Source: Myxococcus vastator
GTDB taxonomy: Bacteria; Myxococcota; Myxococcia; Myxococcales; Myxococcaceae
Direction of reading: 5' to 3'
DNA length: 35,887 nt
NCBI RefSeq assembly: GCF_010894475.1
Contig: NZ_JAAIYB010000029.1
Coordinates: 1-35,887 of the forward strand
Shown here: positions 1 to 6,730 of the stretch, in pieces
Layout: each line of letters opens with the position of its first letter
Numbering within the stretch: position 1 is the stretch's first letter
Notes under the pieces: generated by a model
Told to the model about the DNA's origin: nothing
The model's database searches: none
Seen by the model: the letters and a program-made list of their open reading frames with translations, nothing else
Position numbers and translations under genes: made by a program

Positions 1-2445
1 CCGCTGGGCTCGGGCGGGATGGGAGAGGTCTACCTTGGCGAACAGGTCTCCCTAGGCCGCAAGGTGGCCATCAAGGTCCTGCACCATGACCTCCACGCCC
101 AGGCCGGCATGGCGGAGCGCTTCAAGCGCGAGGCGCGCCTCCTCTCCGCCGTGGAGCACCCGGCCGTGGTGCGCATCGTCGACTTCGGCGAGTCCGGCGA
201 CCACGCGTGCCTCGTCATGGAGTTCGTCGAAGGTGAGAGCCTGTACGACGTGCTCACCCCAGGCCCCATGCCCCCGGGGCGCGGGCTGCCGCTGCTCCAG
301 CAGCTGGCGGAGGGCCTGGCCGCCATCCACGAGAAGGGCATCATCCACCGCGACCTGAAGCCGGAGAACGTCTTCATCTCCAAGAGCGCCCGGGGCGAGC
401 AGGCCCGGCTGCTGGACTTCGGCATCGCCCGGCTCGTGGAGCCGGACGCCGCCAGCAGCGTCAGCCAGATTGGCGTGGTGCTGGGCACGCCGGAGTACCT
501 GTCGCCGGAGCAGGCGGTGGGTGCGAAGGTGGACACGCGCAGCGACCTGTACTCGTTCGGCGTGCTGACCTACCGCGTGCTGTCCGGGCGGCTCCCCTTC
601 GACGGACCCCTGCCGCGCCACTTCCTGTCGCAGCACGCCTCCGCCGCGCCGCTGCCGCTGGACCGCGCGGCCCCCACGCTGTCGCGCTACGTGGGCCTGC
701 TGTCGCTGGTGATGCGCCTGCTGGAGAAGGACCCGGGCAAGCGTCCCCAGAGCGCGCACGAGCTGGCGGACGCGCTGGCCGCGGCGCACTCGGCCCTCTC
801 CGCCTTCACGCCCGGCCTGGGCACCCCCGCCTACGTCCCGCCGCCGGGGAGCGGCGCCACGCCCTCGTCCGGCACGTCGGTATTCGGCACCGGGAGCGCC
901 ACGGGGAGCAGTGCGGGCCCCACGGGTACCGCGGCCTTCGCGGGAGTCGCTCCGGCGCCGCAGGCGAGCAGTGGCACCGCCGCGTTCGGCGTGGCCCCCA
1001 GCGGCGGCGCGGCCTCGGGCGCCCTGCCGGTGGCGTCCGCGCCGCGCACGGGGACGGCGTCCTTCGGGATGAAGGTCTCCGGCAGCATGGCCGCCGTGAC
1101 AGGCGGCGGCGCGCTGGCGGTGAAGCCGCAGAACCTCACGGTGATGCTCACCGACATCCAGGGCTTCACCGAGCGCACCAGCCGGCAGACGCACGAAGAG
1201 AACGCGCGGATGCTGGAGACGCACGACAAGCTGCTGATGCCCCTGGTGAAGGAGCACGACGGGCGGCTGGTCCAGAAGCGCGGGGACGCGTTGCTGGTGG
1301 TGTTCCGCTCCCCCACCGCGGGCGTGCTGTGCGGCATGGCCATGCAGGACCGGCTGTGGCGGCACAACCAGGCGGTGCCGGAGGTGGACCGGCTCAACGT
1401 GCGCGTCTGCCTGCACGCGGGCGAGGTGCTCGCCACGCCGGACACCGTGCTGGGCGAGCCCATGGAGGTCGTCGAGGCCGTGGAGCATGTCGCCAGCGCG
1501 GGCGAGGTCACCTTCACCGAAGCGGTGAACCTGGCGCGCAACCGCGCGGAGGTCACCGCCGAGCCCTGCGGCGCCATTGCCCTGCCCGGCCGCGACGAGC
1601 AGCTCCAGCTCTACCGCTGCCAGCGCGCCGCGGAGGGCCCGCCCTTCGGAGACCGCTTCGCCTCGCAAGGCAGCCGGGGCAACGCGCTCGCCCCCCTGCT
1701 GGCGAAGCTCCAGGCCGTGAAGCTGCCCACCGGGTTGGGAGCGCTGCTGCATCAGCGGCGGCGCGAGGCGGCGCTGGTCGCCGGCGCGGTGGTGCTCCTG
1801 GGCGCCGGGGCCGCGTGGCTGGGCCAGCGCAGCGACGCCGGCACGCGGGCCTTCGCGCTGCTGGAGGATGGGAAGCTGGACGAAGCCCTGGCGCTGATGG
1901 ACGGCGCCACCGACGAGGAGAAGGAGCTGCCCTCGCTGCGGCGCGCGCGCGTGGCGGCGCACCATTCCAAGGGGCACCACATCAGCGAACGGACCGCGCT
2001 CAACCACCTGAAGGAGGAGGAGCTCGAGGACGTGGAGCCGCTCATCCTCGACGGGCTGGCGGAGGACTACGGCAAGGAGCCGCTCACGGTCCTGGAGCGG
2101 TCCCTGGCCCGGCTCCCGAAGGACCGCGTGCGCGCCCACTACGAGGACCTGGCCGAGGAGGCGTACTCCCTGCGCCAGTGGGGCGCGCTGCGCTACCTGG
2201 AGTTCGCCAAGGCGGCGGACGGGGTGGACCTGGTCCGCGCGTACAGCGAGGCGCTGAACACCCCGGACTGCGGCATCCGCACCCAGGCCGCCAACCGGCT
2301 CGCGGGCCTGGGTGACGCGGATGCCATCCCCGCCCTGGAGCATGTCACCACGCTGCCCAAGGAGAAGGGCCTCCTGGGCAGCAAGGACTGCGGCCACGAC
2401 GCGGCGGCGGACGCCATCAAGTCACTCAAGAAGACGAGTAACTGA
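1..2445 (+). CDS. Ser/Thr protein kinase with degenerate class III cyclase domain (5' end outside window)
   Basis: The reading frame is open from base 1, so the true start lies upstream; the ATG at 19 is inside the glycine-rich loop (GSGGMGEV). Numbering from base 1, the Hanks-type kinase domain covers about residues 1-255: ATP-binding Lys25 in VAIKVL, catalytic HRDLKPEN with Asp118, DFG with Asp139, and GTPEYLSPEQ in the activation segment. A Gly/Ala/Ser/Thr-rich linker follows (about 260-370). A class III nucleotide cyclase-like domain spans about 378-540, with the two metal-binding aspartates Asp385 (TDIQGFT) and Asp429 (GDALLVVF). The transition-state Asn and Arg of active cyclases are replaced in the segment GEPMEVVEAVEH, so it is probably a sensory or pseudo-enzyme module. 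One membrane helix lies at about 589-609, followed by a helical C-terminus resembling TPR/HEAT repeats. The kinase would face the cytoplasm with the tail across the inner membrane. Confidence 0.93.
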   Translation, partial: PLGSGGMGEVYLGEQVSLGRKVAIKVLHHDLHAQAGMAERFKREARLLSAVEHPAVVRIVDFGESGDHACLVMEFVEGESLYDVLTPGPMPPGRGLPLLQQLAEGLAAIHEKGIIHRDLKPENVFISKSARGEQARLLDFGIARLVEPDAASSVSQIGVVLGTPEYLSPEQAVGAKVDTRSDLYSFGVLTYRVLSGRLPFDGPLPRHFLSQHASAAPLPLDRAAPTLSRYVGLLSLVMRLLEKDPGKRPQSAHELADALAAAHSALSAFTPGLGTPAYVPPPGSGATPSSGTSVFGTGSATGSSAGPTGTAAFAGVAPAPQASSGTAAFGVAPSGGAASGALPVASAPRTGTASFGMKVSGSMAAVTGGGALAVKPQNLTVMLTDIQGFTERTSRQTHEENARMLETHDKLLMPLVKEHDGRLVQKRGDALLVVFRSPTAGVLCGMAMQDRLWRHNQAVPEVDRLNVRVCLHAGEVLATPDTVLGEPMEVVEAVEHVASAGEVTFTEAVNLARNRAEVTAEPCGAIALPGRDEQLQLYRCQRAAEGPPFGDRFASQGSRGNALAPLLAKLQAVKLPTGLGALLHQRRREAALVAGAVVLLGAGAAWLGQRSDAGTRAFALLEDGKLDEALALMDGATDEEKELPSLRRARVAAHHSKGHHISERTALNHLKEEELEDVEPLILDGLAEDYGKEPLTVLERSLARLPKDRVRAHYEDLAEEAYSLRQWGALRYLEFAKAADGVDLVRAYSEALNTPDCGIRTQAANRLAGLGDADAIPALEHVTTLPKEKGLLGSKDCGHDAAADAIKSLKKTSN

Positions 2446-2806
2446 CTCCGGCAGCCCTTGAGGCGAGGGCCCGTGGGATGACTTCCCCGTAGAGCAGTTG
2501 GATAGAGCGGCGGTTTCCCTACCCTTGAAGGGCCCCTCGGTCCTCGGGTGGTGGTGGCTATGCCCCTGAAACTACTGACCGTTGGCCTTCGCCCGCGTTC
2601 ACCGGAGACCGGCCGACTACGCACCAATTACGTACCGGATGTCTCGCAGTCAGAGTCGTGGATAGCGCCCCCTTGAGGGATCGCAGCTTGGACTGGTGTG
2701 TGCCCCAACGGGCGACACGGCCTCTCCACCGGTCCGGTGACAGCCATCCGCAACCCTCCTCGGGCCCTCTACACCAGACCACTACTCTCAATAGGTCCCA
2801 TTCTTC
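2446..2806. other. Intergenic stretch, no convincing gene
   Basis: This 361-base gap separates the kinase stop from the end of the glycosylase-like gene. Apart from the tRNA-like fragment near its left end I see no gene with believable composition or start. A 77-codon frame on the minus strand (2558-2791) has no family resemblance and a residue mix expected of random GC-rich DNA. The gap probably marks the edge of the accessory island that follows. Confidence 0.6.
2485..2521 (+). pseudogene. tRNA-Arg-like fragment (5' half, degenerate)
   Basis: The segment carries a D-loop and anticodon-arm-like string (AGTTGGATAGAGC followed by GGCGGTTTCC) very like bacterial tRNA-Arg with a CCU anticodon. 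It cannot be functional. The left D-stem strand reads GAGC where GCTC would be needed to pair with the right-hand GAGC, the anticodon loop has an extra C (TTCCCTA), the 3' anticodon stem is not complementary, and no T-arm follows. It may be the scar of an integration or rearrangement at a tRNA gene next to the low-GC island. A chance match is possible. Confidence 0.4.
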
Positions 2807-3595
2807 CTATGGGTTTGTCGGTGTCGGATGATCCGTGATGGGCAACGCGTTTGCGTTTATTCCATACCAATCGAACAAGCCACTGACAAAGCATGACGCA
2901 GTAGTCCCAAAGGATTTCTCGCTCTGCTTCCCTTGTGGATTGGGATGCACTTCGCGGGAGATGATTTGTTTTGGGTCGAGCATGACCTCGTAGGCTTGAG
3001 CCTCTAAACCCCACAGGAACCAAACGGGAGGTTCGGCTTGCGCTCGCAAGAACCTTATAATCCGATTAATAATTGGGGCCCACAGCACCAAGTGTGCCCC
3101 TGCCTGCTGCGGGACACACGTCAAGGCGGTGTTCAAGAGGAGGATTCCTTCATTCTCCCAGTGCTCAAACAGCCCATCAGGTGGAAGAATCACAAACTCT
3201 GGGTCTTCAAGAATCTCTGCTTTCTCGGCCTTTTCCGTGCGTCCCCTTAACGAACGGTGAAGGGCTTTTAATATCTCTAAAATCGAATCATTGGGACAGT
3301 CCCGCCACGAACGAAGACCGCCAACTTCAAACGCGCGCCCTGTTGCCTTTCCGGGAGTGCTATACGGGTCCTTTCCTAGAATAACGCCTTTGACCCGATT
3401 CGTTTGGAGAAACCTGAGGACCGACGCAGGGGGCGGCAGAATGTTTGCCCCTCGGAGGTCGCTCTCTATGCACCTGAGTTCGTCAAGAAAGCAGGGTGAT
3501 AGAATTGGCGCCCAGTATGCGCTGCACGACACAGGGGAACCCAAGAACGTTAGAGGCACTTCTTGTCGCTCCTGAATGGAACTTGTGGTGGCCAT
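2807..3595 (-). CDS. Uracil-DNA glycosylase (family 1, UNG) superfamily protein, divergent
   Basis: UNG enzymes excise uracil from DNA by hydrolysing the N-glycosidic bond. With the ATG at 3595 as start (262 residues; GGAG four bases upstream), the UNG landmarks appear in order: the water-activating motif as GKDPYS at 74-79 (usually GQDPYH, so Asp76 and Tyr78 are kept but Gln becomes Lys and His becomes Ser), the stacking Phe in GRAFEV (Phe89), uracil-reading Asn155 in LLLNTAL, WFLWG, and the catalytic His217 in HPNP. Longer starts exist back to a TTG at 3661 but lack a good ribosome site. The gene lies downstream of the toxin/immunity pair on the same strand. One hand-counted 60-base line is about 50 percent GC, against roughly 70 for the neighbourhood, so recent acquisition is likely. 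It may act in repair, defence or on a modified base; the substrate is unknown. Confidence 0.8.
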   Translation of the reverse strand: MATTSSIQERQEVPLTFLGSPVSCSAYWAPILSPCFLDELRCIESDLRGANILPPPASVLRFLQTNRVKGVILGKDPYSTPGKATGRAFEVGGLRSWRDCPNDSILEILKALHRSLRGRTEKAEKAEILEDPEFVILPPDGLFEHWENEGILLLNTALTCVPQQAGAHLVLWAPIINRIIRFLRAQAEPPVWFLWGLEAQAYEVMLDPKQIISREVHPNPQGKQSEKSFGTTASCFVSGLFDWYGINANALPITDHPTPTNP

Positions 3596-3670
3596 CGCTC
3601 CACGCATCTCGCGGATCGGCAGCGCCATATGCACGCTGGGTTTCATAATAATGCATGACAATCCATTGTC

Positions 3671-4033
3671 TCACGGGAATTTGAGCGTACCCTCGCGCCA
3701 AGCCTTGAGCGCGTACTCGGCTGGTGTTCGGATGGGTCCTGGACGGGCCGCAAGATCCAACAGAACAGGTTCCCCCTGCTCTGGTGCGAACTCAAGCGCG
3801 TGTGCCGCCACGCATGAGCTGACGTTCTCGTTCTCGTTCTTCAACAGCGGGAGAAGATGGGAGGCTGCCGCTCGCCTCCGGAGTTCACGGTAGGCACTTG
3901 CAATCCTGTCGTGGGCGCGATTGGCAGCGCGATGGTTCGCAGCGGCTAGCGCCTGCCCATAGGCAACCGCCGCCTGCTCGTACTCGTGGACAAGCTCCTC
4001 GATGCTAGCCCTTTGGATGTTGCGGGCCTTCAT
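3671..4033 (-). CDS. DUF2019-like protein, candidate immunity protein (SitI position)
   Basis: This is a 120-residue, mostly helical cytoplasmic protein without signal peptide. The pattern of an N-terminal acidic helix, then AYRELRRR, LLPLL and an HA(L)EFAPE-like segment, fits DUF2019 proteins. The start is the ATG at 4033, because it overlaps the stop of the upstream toxin gene in the four bases ATGA (4030-4033); a longer in-frame start at 4108 would lie inside the toxin gene. Such overlap gives translational coupling and is typical of toxin-immunity pairs. From its position I infer that it neutralises the C-terminal nuclease-like domain of the upstream lipoprotein. The family itself has no established biochemical role that I can rely on. 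Confidence 0.75.
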   Translation of the reverse strand: MKARNIQRASIEELVHEYEQAAVAYGQALAAANHRAANRAHDRIASAYRELRRRAAASHLLPLLKNENENVSSCVAAHALEFAPEQGEPVLLDLAARPGPIRTPAEYALKAWREGTLKFP

Positions 4034-5316
4034 GGAATGACTCCGTAGCCCTGGAGGACCGTCAAGCCGAACTCGCGTTGGGCCTGGAAGGATTGACCAC
4101 TCAGCCATTGCCTCACGGTTTTCCCGCCTGTGAAGCGAGGGTCTTTGGACGAGTAGTACGCGCTGATCTTCCGGTGAATTCCTTCATCAATGGCGATCAC
4201 GTTCTCGGTGTTGTGCAGAGCATGAGGCCCGAACCGGTCCCCGTTGCCCGGTGTCTGCTCGACGATGTGGTGCCAGTTCCTGCCAGGTCCCGCCGACCCC
4301 AAGGCGCTCTTGAGGCCGCTGGACGAGCCCCAGGACCTGAAACCGATAGGACTGACTCCCGCTACGGCTCCTCTCACGGCCTGGGCCGTCATGGCGACCG
4401 CTGTGGCAGGCAGGGAGATGACGACGGTGCTTCCTTCAACGGCTACCGCACGCACCTGTCCCACGTTCGAAAGGCTGAGGCCTATCCGTGAGGCCCCGGC
4501 CGCCGCTGCCTCGGTGAAGCTCGGCAGCATCGACAGCCGCGACGCCAGCCACGCGGCGCCTCCAGCCATGCCATGGCTCACCACCACGGTGACCGCGAGC
4601 ACGAAGACACGCGCCACCTCCGGTCCCACCCGATGGGCGAAGCGCTGGCCGGCCTGCTCCAGCTCAATCCACGTCGTGGCCCTGTCCGTGGCCCGCTTCA
4701 GTTCCCGGCTCGCGTCCACCACCTCCAGGAACGTCTCCAATCCCAGGTAGATGAGCAGGACCGCGGAGACGATGGCCGCCGCCTTGGTGAACACCGGCTC
4801 GGGATTCGCCGCCAGCACGGCCCAGGTGACGAGCCCCGTGGCGATGACAGTGTAGAAGAGCTGGGGTGCCAGGGTCTTCTCCACCGCCCGAGCGATGCTC
4901 TCCTTGAGAGGCTCCAGCGACAGGCCCAAGGCCACACCCAACTTATCCCACTCGCCCAGGCCAGGCCCTATGTCGAGCAGGGAGAGGCAGTGGGCCCTGC
5001 GCTGGCCGGGCTCGCAGAGGCCGCCAAAGCTCTTGCGCATCAGACGCTGCCAGCGGGCGTCAGCACTGCTTCCCGAGTGGGAGGCGCGCACCAGCAAGCC
5101 TTGCTGGGGAGCACGGAGCGTCAGGGGCACCTCCAGCACCAGCCGCGCCAGCGCCTCCTCGAATGCTCCCGCGTCCACCTTCACGGACTTATTCGAGGAA
5201 GACGGCCTGTACTCCAGGGGCGAGCCCTGCCCCATGTCGAGGCGGATTCCACGCGGGGTGGAGCACGCAGCGAGGAGGGCGAAGAGCAGGACCGTGACGC
5301 CCAGTCGAGTTGCCAT
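4030..5316 (-). CDS. SitA-type polymorphic lipoprotein toxin with C-terminal HNH-like nuclease domain
   Basis: This 428-residue protein starts with a type II signal peptide and lipobox LAAC (Cys18, Ser at +2, outer-membrane type). A conserved-looking N-terminal module (about 25-150) follows, then a hydrophobic middle with helices at about 152-172, 180-200 and 235-258. The C-terminal module begins near 335 and carries a histidine-metal nuclease signature: Trp348-His349-His350, LHNTENVI at 367-374 and His381 in a helix. This resembles HNH/endonuclease VII-type polymorphic toxins. Myxobacterial SitA proteins share this plan: a lipid-anchored toxin moved between kin by TraA/TraB outer-membrane exchange, with variable C-termini. 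A small lipoprotein gene lies upstream and a candidate immunity gene overlaps its stop, matching the sitBAI order. GC falls across the 3' part, consistent with toxin-tip swapping. The nuclease substrate (DNA, RNA or tRNA) cannot be told. Confidence 0.8.
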   Translation of the reverse strand: MATRLGVTVLLFALLAACSTPRGIRLDMGQGSPLEYRPSSSNKSVKVDAGAFEEALARLVLEVPLTLRAPQQGLLVRASHSGSSADARWQRLMRKSFGGLCEPGQRRAHCLSLLDIGPGLGEWDKLGVALGLSLEPLKESIARAVEKTLAPQLFYTVIATGLVTWAVLAANPEPVFTKAAAIVSAVLLIYLGLETFLEVVDASRELKRATDRATTWIELEQAGQRFAHRVGPEVARVFVLAVTVVVSHGMAGGAAWLASRLSMLPSFTEAAAAGASRIGLSLSNVGQVRAVAVEGSTVVISLPATAVAMTAQAVRGAVAGVSPIGFRSWGSSSGLKSALGSAGPGRNWHHIVEQTPGNGDRFGPHALHNTENVIAIDEGIHRKISAYYSSKDPRFTGGKTVRQWLSGQSFQAQREFGLTVLQGYGVIP

Positions 5317-5379
5317 GAGACGCTTTCCAGAGCGAGGAAGGCTCCAAGCTACGGAAAGTCCGTGTCGTTGTCCCCGCTC

Positions 5380-5793
5380 TCAGTCATCCCGCCGCGCGTG
5401 CCCCTTCTTCTTGCCGTGCCCGTGCCCGCGCCCACGCCGGTCGTCGTCATCGTCCCAGTCATGTCGGCGGGCCTTCACCTTCTCGTCCACCCGCAGGAGG
5501 CTTCGCGAGTACGCGTCGAAGTCCAGGTGCAGGTGGCCCCTCGCCCCGCGAGCGAAGGCGTGGAACTTCACCCGCCACACGTCCCGCCCCTTGCGGTCCG
5601 CGTCCTTCAGGCGGCACTCGTAGCCACGCGAGCGGCACTGGTTGAAGCCCAGGTTCACCGCTTCCTTGTACGTCATCGCCACTGGGCGCGGCGGAGGCGG
5701 CGGTGGACGCCGCGGAGGCGAGCGGGTGTGCATGACACAACCCGAAGCGAGCATCAGACAGCCAATGACAAGGGCGAGTCGCATGCCACCCAT
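5380..5793 (-). CDS. Small basic lipoprotein, candidate SitB-like accessory protein
   Basis: This 137-residue protein has a lipoprotein signal peptide with lipobox LASGC (Cys19, Val at +2). A proline-rich stretch follows (about 27-37), then a compact domain with two cysteines near NQCRSRGYEC, a run of aspartates and a Gly/His/Lys/Arg-rich tail. GAGG lies just upstream of the ATG at 5793; a second in-frame ATG is three codons in. It ends 63 bases before the toxin gene on the same strand and is probably co-transcribed with it. In described sitBAI operons the gene before sitA is an accessory factor for delivery, so I infer that role from position and lipidation, not from recognised homology. It could instead be an unrelated envelope lipoprotein. 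Confidence 0.6.
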   Translation of the reverse strand: MGGMRLALVIGCLMLASGCVMHTRSPPRRPPPPPPRPVAMTYKEAVNLGFNQCRSRGYECRLKDADRKGRDVWRVKFHAFARGARGHLHLDFDAYSRSLLRVDEKVKARRHDWDDDDDRRGRGHGHGKKKGHARRDD

Positions 5794-5852
5794 GACGCCT
5801 CAGCGCGGCACATCTTCAAAGCCACGCGGGGTGTGAGCCGTGCGCTGGAAAG

Positions 5853-6689
5853 TTACAGCCCCTCAGGCGACGCGAAGGCCGCGAACAACTCTCCCGCGAG
5901 ATAGGCCCGCGAGCCCTTCGCCGCGGGACGGAGGTAGTCGTTGACCACGGGCCCGCCCTGCTCCAACTGGTGCCTCGTCGGGAAGGACAGGTTCAGCCGG
6001 CCTCGCGCCACGCCCTTGCCGCCCCGGTGGATGAAGGTGACGGTGCCATGGGCATCCACGGCCTCCACCACGCCAATGTGTGTCATGCCGTCGTTGCGGC
6101 GGCCATCGCGGTTGCGGTCATACGTCTCACGGAAGAAGACGAGGTCTCCGGGGCGCGGCGGCTGGTGGTGGACGGAGCCGACCTCCACCGCGCGGCGGAA
6201 GATGGCGGAGACAGCGTTCTCTCCCGCACGGAAGCCGTGCGCCACCAGGTCGATGCCGGCGGAGCGGTACGCCAGGCGCACGAAGCCGGAGCAATCATCC
6301 GGAACGCCGCGGCTGACACGGCGCAGGCTGCGCATGCCCACGAGCTGGAGGGAGCGCTGGACGATGGAGCGCGACATCCGCGTGGGCGTGAGCACCACGT
6401 CCCAGAACCGCCCCGTGGTGCTGGCGGGCCCCGTCACCTGCTCGGCCGCTCGCAGCGTGGCCTCCAGCACGCCCGCGCTCACCCAGTGCGTGGGTGACGC
6501 CGGGCCGGCCCCCAACTCCACCGTCGTCACCGGCACCGGCGCCGCGAGTCCTCCTGGCGCGGACACCGTCACCACCTCCGGTGCTGCGACGGGCTCCGAG
6601 GGGCGCGGCGTCACGGCGGCACACCCCACGAGCAGGCCGAGGGGGAAGACGGCGAGGAGTGGAAGGCGGAGCGACATGAGAGGCCGCAT
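5853..6689 (-). CDS. NlpC/P60 family lipoprotein, predicted peptidoglycan endopeptidase
   Basis: NlpC/P60 cysteine peptidases cut D-glutamyl or related peptide links in cell-wall muropeptides. This 278-residue protein has a lipobox LVGC (Cys23), an Ala/Pro/Val-rich linker to about residue 65, a helical region, and the peptidase domain from about 105. The catalytic Cys133 is in DDCSGF, His204 in MTHIGVV and the third polar residue is His221 (FIHRGG). Between the Cys and His blocks sits a loop DRNRDGRRND (191-200) that looks like an EF-hand calcium site, unusual for this fold. GGAGG lies about nine bases before the ATG at 6689. The gene is 41 bases downstream of the giant membrane protein gene and 59 bases upstream of the small lipoprotein gene, all on one strand, so co-transcription is possible. 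Confidence 0.88.
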   Translation of the reverse strand: MRPLMSLRLPLLAVFPLGLLVGCAAVTPRPSEPVAAPEVVTVSAPGGLAAPVPVTTVELGAGPASPTHWVSAGVLEATLRAAEQVTGPASTTGRFWDVVLTPTRMSRSIVQRSLQLVGMRSLRRVSRGVPDDCSGFVRLAYRSAGIDLVAHGFRAGENAVSAIFRRAVEVGSVHHQPPRPGDLVFFRETYDRNRDGRRNDGMTHIGVVEAVDAHGTVTFIHRGGKGVARGRLNLSFPTRHQLEQGGPVVNDYLRPAAKGSRAYLAGELFAAFASPEGL

Positions 6690-6730
6690 TCAAGACCACC
6701 TCCCAGGCCGTCCGCCAAGAACTCCCGGTG

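Noticed and set aside
52-2397. 781-codon open frame opposite the kinase gene
   Set aside because: It is the antisense shadow of a gene with clear kinase motifs; G/C at third positions keeps opposite frames open. The translation is low-complexity and rich in Arg, Gln and Val.
2558-2791. 77-codon minus-strand frame in the gap after the kinase
   Set aside because: No family likeness, no good start, composition like random GC-rich DNA.
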